A model generated the notes under the pieces. It did no database searches, was not told where the DNA came from, and saw only the letters and a list, made by a program, of their open reading frames with translations. Below, in pieces: positions 44,863 to 53,314 of a stretch of 53,363 nucleotides of DNA. How positions within the stretch are numbered: the stretch's first letter is position 1; the number at the start of each line of letters is the position of its first letter. The DNA is from an uncultured Psychroflexus sp. (lineage in GTDB: Bacteria; Bacteroidota; Bacteroidia; Flavobacteriales; Flavobacteriaceae), in contig CAJXVZ010000016.1 of the NCBI GenBank assembly GCA_913062845.1, positions 1 to 53,363 on the forward strand, given 5' to 3'. A program made the translations under genes and the position numbers.

Positions 44863-44890
44863 AGGGACATATCACATGTCCCTTTTTTTT
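44863..44890 (+). terminator. Terminator after rplU-rpmA
   Basis: AGGGACAT pairs perfectly with ATGTCCCT across a 5-base loop and runs into eight T, 30 bases after the rpmA stop. The rest of the 295-base gap up to the lipoprotein gene holds no gene I can support. Confidence 0.93.
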
Positions 44891-45127
44891 CGCTAAAACT
44901 AAAAACAGCGATAATTATAATAATTTACTTAAGGATTAAAAAAACACTATCTTCAATTAACTTATACGCCATTTTTCTAGCCTTATTTAAAGAATCAAAA
45001 CTATTCAAGATCTTTGATAATCTTGTTTTTTGGCTTTAACTTATTTCAATAATCGCAAACCTTGAGAAAATAAGGTGATTCCAATATCAGTAAATTCCAT
45101 AAGACATAATAATGGACTTTAATTATT

Positions 45128-45676
45128 TTAATCTATAGACACAAGCGTTCCTTTATAGTAACCACTTATACTTCTTCCAAGATCATCTACACCACTAAAT
45201 TCAAATTCATATTCAGGACCGTTTTTAATGACATCAATTGAACCTTGCACAAGTTCTGAAAAGATTCCTGTTTCATCTTCATTATCAATTTCTGCGTCTT
45301 GTATTACCTCTGAATATTCGAATGTCTGAGCATCAATATCTTCAAAAGGCACCTGAGTATATGTACCAACAGCTAAATCTCCTTGATCACTTGTAAACAG
45401 CTCAAAATAAATGCCACTAAAAACCTGATCCTCTGGCACAAATTCTCCATTAACCAGGTTGACCGCTGTACTAATGAGAACAATATCAAAATTATAAATC
45501 CCAGCCTGATATTCCCCGTAATTTTCTACGCTTCCGGCTTTAAGCTCATATTCTGAATTTCCGATTTTCAGGAAATTATTATTAGATTCAGATGCATTAT
45601 TGTCGTCATCGTTAGAACATCCACTTAAAAGAGAAGTGCTCAGCACTACAAATAGTAATAAAATTCGATTCATCAT
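45128..45676 (-). CDS. Hypothetical lipoprotein
   Basis: A 182-residue protein with a clear lipoprotein signal (lipobox LLSGC at about 16-20) followed by an Asn/Asp/Ser linker (SNDDDNNASESNNN), the acidic type linked to surface export in Bacteroidetes. The mature part is a small, acidic, probably all-beta domain (GNSEYELKAGSVENYGEYQAG ... ISGYYKGTLVSID). I do not recognise the family. Two ATGs lie in a row; the start may be one codon later. It converges on rpmA and diverges from metG. Confidence 0.7.
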   Translation of the reverse strand: MMNRILLLFVVLSTSLLSGCSNDDDNNASESNNNFLKIGNSEYELKAGSVENYGEYQAGIYNFDIVLISTAVNLVNGEFVPEDQVFSGIYFELFTSDQGDLAVGTYTQVPFEDIDAQTFEYSEVIQDAEIDNEDETGIFSELVQGSIDVIKNGPEYEFEFSGVDDLGRSISGYYKGTLVSID

Positions 45677-45757
45677 GTTTATTTTTTTACAATTTTACGA
45701 ATAAAATGGATTAGTTGATTACAACTAAAAAAATAATGCCATACTTTATAGTTTATG

Positions 45758-45765
45758 TAATTTTG
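45758..45765 (+). promoter_or_regulatory. -7 element (TAATTTTG) of metG
   Basis: A full TAnnTTTG match 9 bases before the first downstream ATG and 18 before the second. It lies inside the frame that is open from a TTG at 45715, so that far-upstream start is excluded. Confidence 0.5.
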
Positions 45766-45774
45766 CATTATAAA

Positions 45775-47847
45775 ATGAGCCAGATGAAAGACCCAAAACG
45801 TTACACAATTACAGCAGCACTACCTTATACTAATGGTCCTATACATATAGGCCATCTTGCCGGAGTTTACGTTCCTGCGGATATTTATGCCAGATATCTA
45901 AGATTGCAAAATAAGGATGTTCTTTTTGTCTGCGGTAGTGATGAACATGGTGTTCCCATAACCATAAAGGCAAAAAAAGAAGGCGTAACGCCACAGGATA
46001 TTGTCGATAAATATCACGAGATGATAAAAACCTCTTTTGATGAGTTCGGAATAGATTTAGATTATTACGGCAGAACAACTTCAGAAATACATCACCAAAC
46101 GGCTTCTGATTTTTTTAGAAAACTGAATGAAAACAACAAGTTTGTAGAACAAACCACGGAACAATTATTTGATGAAGAAGCCAATCAGTTTTTGGCGGAT
46201 CGTTTTGTTACAGGCACCTGTCCTAAATGCGGCCATGAGGAAGCTTATGGTGATCAATGCGAAAAATGCGGAACCTCTTTAAATGCAACAGATCTCATCA
46301 ATCCTAAATCTGCCATTACGGGTAATACACCAAGTTTAAAAACCACAAAACACTGGTTCTTACCACTTGACCAGTATGATGATTTTTTACGAGAATGGAT
46401 ATTAAAAGAACATAAAGAAGACTGGAAATCCAATGTATACGGTCAATGCAAATCCTGGATAGACGAAGGCTTAAGACCAAGGGCCGTTACCAGAGATCTG
46501 GACTGGGGAATTCCTGTTCCTGTGGATGGCGCAGAAGGCAAAGTACTTTATGTATGGTTCGATGCGCCTATTGGATACATTTCAGCAACCAAAGAGTGGG
46601 CTGAAAAAAACGACAAAAACTGGGAAGATTATTGGAAAAAGAATGACACCAAATTGTTGCATTTCATCGGAAAAGATAATATTGTATTTCACTGTATCAT
46701 TTTCCCATCAATGCTTAAGGCAGAAGGGAGCTTCATTTTACCGGATAATGTCCCTGCAAATGAATTCCTGAATCTTGAAGGACAAAAACTGTCAACTTCA
46801 AAAAACTGGGCAGTATGGCTACATGAATACCTTGAAGAATTCCCCGATCAACAGGATGTTTTGAGGTATGTTTTAACCGCAAATGCCCCTGAAACTAAGG
46901 ATAATGACTTTACCTGGAGTGATTTTCAGGCAAGAAACAACAATGAACTAGTAGCTATTTACGGAAATTTCATCAACAGGGTAAGCGTATTAACGCATAA
47001 ATATTATGATGGCAGAATTCCGGAAGCCGGGAATTACGAAGAAATTGATGAAAAAGTTTTAGAAGAGATCAAGTTATTTCCAGAACGAATAGGAGAATCT
47101 ATAGAGCGCTACAGATTCAGGGAAGCACAACAAAGACTGATGGAATTAGCCAGATTAGGTAATAAATACCTGGCTGACGAAGAGCCATGGAAGCAGTTTA
47201 AAACAAATCCGGAAAGAACAAAAACAATCCTGTTTGTCGCTTTACAAATTTCAACAGCTCTGGCGGTATTAAGTGAACCGTTTTTACCTTACACTTCAAA
47301 AAAGCTGAAGCAAATACTAAATTTTGAAACACTGGCTATAGATTTGAACTGGAGTAATATATCAAATTTTGATGTTCTATTACCAACAAACCATAATCTG
47401 AATAAAACAGAATTATTATTTTCAAAAATTGAAGATCAACAAATTGAAAAACAATTGGATAAATTAAAAGCGAATAAAAAAGAAAATGAAGCGGAAAATG
47501 CCCAATTAGAACCTCAAAAAGAAGAGATCGGCTTTGAAGATTTTAGCAAGCTCGACATCAGAACAGGTACAGTTGTTCAGGCTGAAAAAATGCCAAAGGC
47601 CAAAAAGCTATTGGTGTTAAAAGTAGATATTGGATTGGAAACAAGAACGATCGTCTCCGGAATCGCTGAACACTACACAGCTGAAGAGATCCTTGGAAAG
47701 CAAGTTAGTGTCATCATTAATTTAAAACCAATTAAATTAAGAGGAACACTAAGTGAGGGTATGATTTTAATGACGGAAGATAAAGGCGGAAAATTGGTTT
47801 TTGTTAATCCTGATGCTAAAACTCCCAATGGTATGGGAATAGCATAG
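45775..47847 (+). CDS. metG: Methionyl-tRNA synthetase
   Basis: Charges tRNA-Met. The 690-residue class I enzyme has the HIGH motif in [11 protein letters not shown], a zinc knuckle CPKCG...CEKCG (about 148-166), the KMSKS-type motif [10 protein letters not shown], an anticodon-binding helical domain (about 385-545) and a C-terminal EMAP/Trbp111-like tRNA-binding domain (about 590-690, [18 protein letters not shown]). A Lys/Glu/Gln-rich linker joins the last two. The start is [12 protein letters not shown], though the second ATG (MKDPKR) fits the promoter position equally well or better. It converges on the epimerase gene with 4 bases between the stops. Confidence 0.96.
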   Translation: MSQMKDPKRYTITAALPYTNGPIHIGHLAGVYVPADIYARYLRLQNKDVLFVCGSDEHGVPITIKAKKEGVTPQDIVDKYHEMIKTSFDEFGIDLDYYGRTTSEIHHQTASDFFRKLNENNKFVEQTTEQLFDEEANQFLADRFVTGTCPKCGHEEAYGDQCEKCGTSLNATDLINPKSAITGNTPSLKTTKHWFLPLDQYDDFLREWILKEHKEDWKSNVYGQCKSWIDEGLRPRAVTRDLDWGIPVPVDGAEGKVLYVWFDAPIGYISATKEWAEKNDKNWEDYWKKNDTKLLHFIGKDNIVFHCIIFPSMLKAEGSFILPDNVPANEFLNLEGQKLSTSKNWAVWLHEYLEEFPDQQDVLRYVLTANAPETKDNDFTWSDFQARNNNELVAIYGNFINRVSVLTHKYYDGRIPEAGNYEEIDEKVLEEIKLFPERIGESIERYRFREAQQRLMELARLGNKYLADEEPWKQFKTNPERTKTILFVALQISTALAVLSEPFLPYTSKKLKQILNFETLAIDLNWSNISNFDVLLPTNHNLNKTELLFSKIEDQQIEKQLDKLKANKKENEAENAQLEPQKEEIGFEDFSKLDIRTGTVVQAEKMPKAKKLLVLKVDIGLETRTIVSGIAEHYTAEEILGKQVSVIINLKPIKLRGTLSEGMILMTEDKGGKLVFVNPDAKTPNGMGIA

Positions 47848-47851
47848 ATAT

Positions 47852-48853
47852 TTATTTCACATCTAGATTTTCCCAATACCAGTCCACAGCTTCTTTTAAA
47901 CCTGCTTCAAACTCATGTGTTGGCTTGTAGCCTAAAAGATCTTTGGCTTTAGCTATTGAAGCTAAAGAATGCGGCACATCACCTTTACGATTTGGACCGT
48001 GTTTAATTTCGATGTCTGCGATTTTAGAGTCATAAGCAGAAAGGTATTCTTTAAGCAATTCTGCCATATCCTTTATAGTGGTTCTGTCTCCAACTGCTGT
48101 ATTATATACCTGATTGAGGGCATTTTCGTTATCTGTTGTTATGGCCAGAACATTCATTTGAATGACATTATCTATGTAAGTAAAATCACGCGAATAGGTG
48201 CCATCTCCGTTTATGGTTGGACTTTCGTGTTTCATCAACTGAATAACAAATTTAGGGATTACCGCAGCATAAGCACCTTTGGGATCCTGTTTTCTTCCAA
48301 AAACATTAAAATACCTTAAACCAACAGTATCCAAATCATATGTCAATTTAAAATTTTTAGCGTATAATTCATTGACATATTTAGTGATAGCATAGGGTGA
48401 AAGCGGATTGCCTATAACATCCTCAACTTTAGGCAAAGATTTGGAATCACCATAAGTAGAAGAACTTGCCGCATAGACAAAACGTTTAACGCCCTGATCC
48501 CTTGAAGCAACAAGCATATTCAAAAAACCATCAATATTAGCCTGATTGGTGGTGATTGGGTCTTCAATAGAACGAGGTACAGAACCCAGAGCAGCTTGGT
48601 GCAAAACAAAATCAACACCCTTACATGCTTTTTGACAGGTCTCTAAATCTCTTATATCACCTTCTATAAAGTTGAAATATTGATTATCCAATAAATGTCG
48701 GATATTGTGATAATGCCCCGTGGCAAAATTATCCAAAGCAACAACCTTAACTTCGTTAGAAACCAGATACTCACAAAGGTTAGACCCTATAAATCCCGCA
48801 GCTCCTGTAACTAATACAGTTTTATCTTTAAGTAAATTAATTTGTGCTATCAT
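47852..48853 (-). CDS. wbpP: UDP-N-acetylglucosamine (or UDP-GlcNAcA) 4-epimerase, WbpP/TviC type
   Basis: SDR-family NAD-dependent sugar-nucleotide epimerase of 333 residues. Rossmann motif GAAGFIG (17-23), the YAITK catalytic pair (Y154, K158), the ASSSTYGD segment, and WbpP-like phrases HQAALGSVPRSIEDPITTN, GLRYFNVFGRRQDP-like YFNVFGRKQDPKGAYAAVIPKF and YSRDFTYIDNVIQMN. With the TviB-like dehydrogenase nearby it should supply UDP-GalNAcA (or UDP-GalNAc) for a surface glycan. Its first codons overlap the end of the GIY-YIG gene. A truncated copy of its start, about three quarters identical at DNA level, lies about 360 bases upstream. Confidence 0.9.
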   Translation of the reverse strand: MIAQINLLKDKTVLVTGAAGFIGSNLCEYLVSNEVKVVALDNFATGHYHNIRHLLDNQYFNFIEGDIRDLETCQKACKGVDFVLHQAALGSVPRSIEDPITTNQANIDGFLNMLVASRDQGVKRFVYAASSSTYGDSKSLPKVEDVIGNPLSPYAITKYVNELYAKNFKLTYDLDTVGLRYFNVFGRKQDPKGAYAAVIPKFVIQLMKHESPTINGDGTYSRDFTYIDNVIQMNVLAITTDNENALNQVYNTAVGDRTTIKDMAELLKEYLSAYDSKIADIEIKHGPNRKGDVPHSLASIAKAKDLLGYKPTHEFEAGLKEAVDWYWENLDVK

Positions 48854-49106
48854 TGTTATTTTTATTTAAATCTGTAAAATAAGATTTGAGGCGATTTTTT
48901 AGAAACATTTTCACATAATGGGTTTTTAAATATTTCTCTCTTTTAGTTGCATCCCTTTGCGTTAAACACGCCTCATAATATATTAGTTTAAATGGTCTTC
49001 TATGTTTTGTGGATTGAACTTTTCCAGATTGATGAGCCTCAAATCTTAATGACAAATTTTTAGTAAATCCGGTATATTTTTTCCCATCTTTAAGATTTAG
49101 AAGCAC
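48837..49106 (-). CDS. Short GIY-YIG nuclease-like protein, N-terminus clipped
   Basis: An 89-residue GIY-YIG domain protein: KKYTGFTKNLSLRFEAHQ carries the YIG-like part and the catalytic Arg, and STKHRRPFKLIYYEACL is typical of the small UPF0213/YhbQ-like family. The GIY strand should be TYVLL; those codons exist, but a TAA lies directly before them, so translation must begin at the GTG inside the strand, losing a few residues. The gene sits between a truncated epimerase start and the intact epimerase, overlapping the latter by 17 bases. It could be a marginally functional nuclease or a decaying mobile passenger. Confidence 0.75.
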   Translation of the reverse strand: MLLNLKDGKKYTGFTKNLSLRFEAHQSGKVQSTKHRRPFKLIYYEACLTQRDATKREKYLKTHYVKMFLKNRLKSYFTDLNKNNNDSTN

Positions 49107-49141
49107 ATAAGTTTAATAAAATCCATCCATTTGTCATTATT

Positions 49142-49213
49142 TCATGGGTTGAACCCAGCGGCTCCGGTAACTAATACAGTTTTATTTTTCAATAATTTCA
49201 TTTGTGTTTCCAT
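49142..49213 (-). pseudogene. Truncated 5' end of a second WbpP-like epimerase gene
   Basis: On the minus strand an ATG opens 23 codons, METQMKLLKNKTVLVTGAAGF then NP and TGA. KNKTVLVTGAAGF equals the nucleotide-binding start of the intact epimerase (KDKTVLVTGAAGF). Similarity extends into the leader (TTTAAAT...ACAATG in both). It ends abruptly in the glycine loop and the GIY-YIG gene begins about 35 bases further on. It is clearly a remnant and not a gene. Confidence 0.85.
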
Positions 49214-49271
49214 TGTCGTTTTGATTTAAACCTTTGACATAAAGTTCACCTTCTTGTCAATATTTCGCAGC

Positions 49272-50564
49272 TTAGAGTTTCGCGTCACATTTATCGCCTA
49301 GTATACCTTTGACATCATAAACTACTGCGCTTTCAGTTTTTAGTTCATCTAAATCTAAATCTAAAAATTCTTTATGGGCTACGCAGAGTACTACGGCTTC
49401 ATATTTTTTTGAAGGTGTTTCTTTAAAGGATTTTATACCATATTCATGTTCTACTTCATCAGGACTTGCCCACGGATCATAAATATCAACATTTGTTTCG
49501 TAAGACATCAATTGTCTGACCACATCGACTGCTTTGGTGTTTCTCACATCAGGGCAATTCTCCTTAAAGGTAATTCCCAAAACTAAAACATTGGCATTTT
49601 TGATTTTCAGGTCATGTTTAAGCATGAGTTTAACCACCTGACTTGCTACATATTCCCCCATAGAATCATTGAGTCTTCTACCGGCCAGGATTATTTCCGG
49701 ATGATAACCTACTTCCTGAGCTTTCTGTGCCAGATAATAGGGGTCTACGCCTATACAATGCCCTCCTACCAGTCCTGGTTTAAAAGGCAAAAAATTCCAT
49801 TTGGTTCCTGCTGCCTCCAACACAGCCTGTGTATCAATTCCCATTAAATTAAAAATCTTAGCCAACTCATTAACAAAAGCAATGTTGATGTCTCGCTGTG
49901 AGTTTTCAATAACTTTTGCAGCTTCAGCAACTTTTATTGAAGGAGCAAGATGAGTACCGGCAGTAATAACTTCTGCATAGAGCTTATCTACAAGCTTTCC
50001 AGTTTCAGGTGTTGAACCTGAAGTTACCTTTAATATTTTTTCTACAGTATGCAACTTATCGCCTGGATTTATCCGCTCAGGTGAGTAACCTACGTAGAAA
50101 TCTGTATTGAAATTCATTCCTGAAATACGTTCCAATACCGGCACACACTCATCTTCTGTTGCGCCTGGATAAACGGTACTTTCATAAATAACTATATCAT
50201 CTTTCTTAAGCACTTTCCCAACAGTTTCTGAAGCTTTTATAAGAGGCGTCAGGATAGGTCTGTTATTTTTGTCAACAGGAGTTGGAACTGTTACTATAAA
50301 GATATTACAATCTTCTATATCATTAATCTCATATGTACAAAACAGGCCAAAATCTTTATTTGTATCTATCGGATTTTCAGTTAAGAGCACAGACTGGAGA
50401 ACCTCGTCTTCGACCTCGAGAGTATCATCGTGTCCTTCATTTAATTGTTTTACTCTTTTTTGGTTGATATCGAACCCAACTACAGGATATTTTGTAGCAA
50501 ATAATCTGGCCAGTGGAAGACCAACATAGCCTAAGCCTATAATTGCTATTTTATGATTTTTCAT
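49272..50564 (-). CDS. tviB: UDP-N-acetylglucosamine 6-dehydrogenase, TviB/WbpO type
   Basis: Oxidises UDP-GlcNAc (or UDP-GalNAc) twice to the uronic acid with two NAD. The 430-residue protein has an N-terminal Rossmann domain (IGLGYVGLPLA, 9-19), YESTVYPGATE, GYSPERINPGD, the catalytic C270 in GGHCIGVDPYYL and a C-terminal sugar-binding domain (GITFKENCPDVRNTK). The AQKAQEVGYHPEIILAGRR stretch is characteristic of the TviB/WbpO branch and not of UDP-glucose dehydrogenase. A -7 element 19 bases upstream suggests it can start its own transcript within the cluster. Confidence 0.93.
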   Translation of the reverse strand: MKNHKIAIIGLGYVGLPLARLFATKYPVVGFDINQKRVKQLNEGHDDTLEVEDEVLQSVLLTENPIDTNKDFGLFCTYEINDIEDCNIFIVTVPTPVDKNNRPILTPLIKASETVGKVLKKDDIVIYESTVYPGATEDECVPVLERISGMNFNTDFYVGYSPERINPGDKLHTVEKILKVTSGSTPETGKLVDKLYAEVITAGTHLAPSIKVAEAAKVIENSQRDINIAFVNELAKIFNLMGIDTQAVLEAAGTKWNFLPFKPGLVGGHCIGVDPYYLAQKAQEVGYHPEIILAGRRLNDSMGEYVASQVVKLMLKHDLKIKNANVLVLGITFKENCPDVRNTKAVDVVRQLMSYETNVDIYDPWASPDEVEHEYGIKSFKETPSKKYEAVVLCVAHKEFLDLDLDELKTESAVVYDVKGILGDKCDAKL

Positions 50565-50583
50565 ATTATAATAAATCGATTTA

Positions 50584-50591
50584 CAAATGTA
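50584..50591 (-). promoter_or_regulatory. -7 element (TACATTTG on the minus strand) of the tviB-like gene
   Basis: The plus strand reads CAAATGTA, a full TAnnTTTG match in the gene's direction, 19 bases before the ATG. No -33 partner is evident. Confidence 0.42.
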
Positions 50592-50595
50592 TTAT

Positions 50596-51195
50596 TTAAA
50601 ATAAGGTTTTTAATATAAATTTAATGTCTTTTTTTAAAGAATAATCTTTAATATAAGCTTTATTGATTTCAACTTTTTTTGGCCATATGATTTGATCATT
50701 ATACTGTTTAGGATTAGCCTGTTTTGCCAATAACTCTTCTTCATTTTTGAATATTAAGGAAGCCGGACCGGTTATCCCGGGTCTTAAAGAAAGTATGATC
50801 CTATCTTCTCCTCTTAGCTCGTCTGCGTAACCGGGAACATCCGGACGTGGTCCTACAAAACTCATGTCCCCAATCAAAACATTAAATAGCTGAGGGAGTT
50901 CATCAAGTTTAGTTTGTCTCAAAAAACGACCAAATTTCGTAATTCTGGGATCGTTGATGGTAGTAATATAATTTTGAGGCTGCGTGGTGTCGCGCATGGT
51001 TTTAAATTTAAACAACCTGAAAGTTTTACCAAAACGACCTATTCTTGTTTGGGATATAATACCTAAAGATTTTGTATCGATAGTGCATAAAACAAAAAGA
51101 ATTATTAAAACCAAAAAAAAAATTGTTATACCAAAAAAAGAAAGACATAAATCTAAAAGTCTTTTTATAATTTGCTGAGTCTTTGTTATACTCAT
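50596..51195 (-). CDS. Sugar transferase (monotopic phosphoglycosyl transferase), copy 1
   Basis: Moves a phospho-sugar from a UDP-sugar to undecaprenyl phosphate, starting a lipid-linked glycan. The 199-residue protein is the PglC-size core: one re-entrant membrane helix (about 10-38), FRLFKFKTMRD, the catalytic Asp-Glu dyad D98-E99 in KLDELPQL, then GDMSFVGPRPDVPGY and SLRPGITGPASL. It lies 20 bases after the purU gene and probably shares its transcript. A second enzyme of the class lies 1.5 kb upstream. Confidence 0.92.
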   Translation of the reverse strand: MSITKTQQIIKRLLDLCLSFFGITIFFLVLIILFVLCTIDTKSLGIISQTRIGRFGKTFRLFKFKTMRDTTQPQNYITTINDPRITKFGRFLRQTKLDELPQLFNVLIGDMSFVGPRPDVPGYADELRGEDRIILSLRPGITGPASLIFKNEEELLAKQANPKQYNDQIIWPKKVEINKAYIKDYSLKKDIKFILKTLF

Positions 51196-51215
51196 CTACA
51201 ACAGCAGTTTATGGC

Positions 51216-52082
51216 TTAAGAAAAAATAACCGTTTTATTATTATAGACCATAACCTTTCGCTTAGCGTGAAGTTTTACAGCATTTGAAAGTACTATTTTT
51301 TCTATATCCTTTCCTTTTAAAATTAAATCGTTTATACTATAAGTATGAGACACGTGAGCCACATCCTGATAAATGATTGGCCCTGCATCAAGCTCTTCGG
51401 TCACATAATGACTAGTGGCACCAATTATTTTAACGCCTCTTTTAAATGCTGAATGATAAGGCTTTGCCCCAATAAATGCCGGTAAAAACGAATGATGGAT
51501 GTTAATAATATTATACTTGTAATGATTAATGAGTTTTGGTGTTACTATTTGCATATACCTTGCAAGTACAATAAAATTTATATGATATTTATGTAACAAC
51601 TTTAGCTGTTCTTCCTCAGCTTGTATTTTATTATCTTTGGAAACAGGTATATGATAAAATGGTATCTCAAAATTTTCGGCTATTCCTTTTAAATCAGCAT
51701 GATTACTTACTATAAAAGGAATTTCTACATTAAGTTCGTTTGATCTGTATCTGCCTAAAAGGTCATACATGCAGTGGTCATATTTTGAAACAAAGATGGC
51801 CATTTTTAATTTTTCTTTACTGTGATATAAACTCCAATTCATTTTAAACTTTACGGATAATTCTGAACTAAAGTCTGATTTGAATTGAGAAAGAGAAAAA
51901 TCTTCATTCTCAATTTCAAATTCCAGTCTCATAAAAAAAACATTTTGTGATTCATCTACATGTTGATCAAGATACGTAATGTTTCCTGTTTTATCAGAAA
52001 TAAAATTAGTAACTTTTGCTATTATGTTACTACTATCCCTGCAATTTATTAGCATGATGTATTTATCCATGTAATTAAACAT
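51216..52082 (-). CDS. purU: Formyltetrahydrofolate deformylase PurU
   Basis: Hydrolyses 10-formyl-tetrahydrofolate to formate and tetrahydrofolate. The 288-residue protein has an N-terminal ACT domain (about 8-85) and a formyl-transferase domain (about 92-288) with the catalytic N194, H196 and D232 in NIHHSFLPAF and EELDAGPIIYQD. ARYMQIVTPKL and the GKDIEKIVLSNAV tail are PurU hallmarks, and residue by residue it is PurU and not a sugar N-formyltransferase. Its place inside a polysaccharide cluster, 5 bases after a PglD-like gene, is odd. A second ATG 12 bases later is possible. Confidence 0.9.
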   Translation of the reverse strand: MFNYMDKYIMLINCRDSSNIIAKVTNFISDKTGNITYLDQHVDESQNVFFMRLEFEIENEDFSLSQFKSDFSSELSVKFKMNWSLYHSKEKLKMAIFVSKYDHCMYDLLGRYRSNELNVEIPFIVSNHADLKGIAENFEIPFYHIPVSKDNKIQAEEEQLKLLHKYHINFIVLARYMQIVTPKLINHYKYNIINIHHSFLPAFIGAKPYHSAFKRGVKIIGATSHYVTEELDAGPIIYQDVAHVSHTYSINDLILKGKDIEKIVLSNAVKLHAKRKVMVYNNKTVIFS

Positions 52083-52087
52083 TTTAA

Positions 52088-52711
52088 TTATCTACCAGGC
52101 ACGCCTTTAACGATAACACCGCTTTTAACATCTCTGACAACAACACAATTACCACCGACTACAGATTCATTTCCAATATTAATGAATTGCAAAGTAGAGG
52201 CACCAATGCCTATCTCACTTTGCCTGCCGATTTTAGTGTAACCACCAAGATTTACACCCGGAGAAAGACTAGCGTAATCACTTATAACACAATCATGGCC
52301 AATGGCACAATTCATGTTCATTATGACAAATTTTCCAATGTTTGTATTATAATTCACAGTACATCCTGGATATACTATACTTCCTCTACCAATTTCTACT
52401 TCATTAGAAATCCAGGTACTTCTTGACACAAGAGTTGGAAAGTTATCAAATCCTAGTTTCTTTAAATAATTATATATTTTAATCTTGATTGAAGGGAATG
52501 AAATGCCTATGATAACAGGGCAATTCAAATCGAATTTTTCTACTTCTGAAATACCCCCAAGAATATCCACTCCGCAGAACTTTTTATTATGTTTTTCTTG
52601 GTCATCATCCAAGAAAATAGGATGTATTCTTTTTGTAAAATATAAATTTAGATTGGATACAATATGTCCCCCTACACTTCCTGCTCCTATTATAATGAGT
52701 TCTTTTGACAT
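52088..52711 (-). CDS. PglD/NeuD-like sugar O/N-acetyltransferase
   Basis: Predicted acetyl-CoA-dependent acetyltransferase of 207 residues. The N-terminal Rossmann-like domain (LIIIGAGSVGGHI) binds the nucleotide-sugar; the C-terminal left-handed beta-helix has hexapeptide repeats and the catalytic H139 in NCAIGHDCVISDYASLSPG, ending IVKGVPGR. In PglD the substrate is UDP-4-amino-sugar; the matching aminotransferase is not in this window. Its ATG abuts the stop of the preceding sugar transferase with no spacing, the common PglC-PglD arrangement. Confidence 0.88.
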   Translation of the reverse strand: MSKELIIIGAGSVGGHIVSNLNLYFTKRIHPIFLDDDQEKHNKKFCGVDILGGISEVEKFDLNCPVIIGISFPSIKIKIYNYLKKLGFDNFPTLVSRSTWISNEVEIGRGSIVYPGCTVNYNTNIGKFVIMNMNCAIGHDCVISDYASLSPGVNLGGYTKIGRQSEIGIGASTLQFINIGNESVVGGNCVVVRDVKSGVIVKGVPGR

Positions 52712-53314
52712 TTAATTTCCTTTAAATGGTTGCATTGGTCTTTTATCCGTTTGATTTATTCCTTCACTTTTGAAAACCTTGTTGAAGGATCTGAATATAA
52801 TTTTAAAATCGAGCAGAAGAGATAAATTATCGACATAATAAATATCCAAATTAAATTTTTCATCCCATGAAAGTGAATTTCTGCCATTGATTTGAGCCCA
52901 GCCGGTTATACCAGGTTTAACTTCATGTCTACGTTTTTGAAAATCTGAATAAAGGTCTAAGTACCTGACCAATAGAGGCCTTGGTCCAACAATACTCATA
53001 TCTCCTTTTAATACATTTATTAATTGTGGAATTTCATCCAGAGATGTTTTACGAATAAATGCCCCTGCCTTAGTAATTCTTTCATTATCCGGTAATAAAT
53101 TTCCAAAACTATCTTTTTTATCGGTCATCGTTTTAAATTTAATTACCTTAAAAATACGTTCATTTTTACCAGGTCTTTGTTGAAAGAAAAAAGGCTTTCC
53201 ATTATTTGTAATTAACAATACAATAAATACACCCAAAAATATTGGACTGAGAATAAGGATAGAAGTTAAACTGAAAAAAAAGTCAAATATTGGTTTAATC
53301 AAATTTTTGTACAT
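52712..53314 (-). CDS. Sugar transferase (PglC-like phosphoglycosyl transferase), copy 2
   Basis: A second monotopic phosphoglycosyl transferase, 200 residues: membrane helix at about 8-36, FKVIKFKTMTD, catalytic D93-E94 in SLDEIPQL, GDMSIVGPRPLLVRYLDLY and KPGITGWAQINGRN. The last phrases place it nearer PglC than copy 1, which has GPASL. It is the first complete gene of the cluster read on the minus strand, and its stop touches the PglD start. The ATG before YKNLIK is chosen over a TTG six bases earlier. Upstream genes lie beyond the edge, 49 bases away. Confidence 0.9.
   Translation of the reverse strand: MYKNLIKPIFDFFFSLTSILILSPIFLGVFIVLLITNNGKPFFFQQRPGKNERIFKVIKFKTMTDKKDSFGNLLPDNERITKAGAFIRKTSLDEIPQLINVLKGDMSIVGPRPLLVRYLDLYSDFQKRRHEVKPGITGWAQINGRNSLSWDEKFNLDIYYVDNLSLLLDFKIIFRSFNKVFKSEGINQTDKRPMQPFKGN

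Noticed and set aside
45715-45774. metG start at an upstream TTG
   Set aside because: The -7 element lies inside this stretch and the family begins at or near MxxxPKRYTIT.
51216-52082. Sugar N-formyltransferase reading of the purU gene
   Set aside because: The ACT domain and PurU-specific C-terminal phrases are intact.
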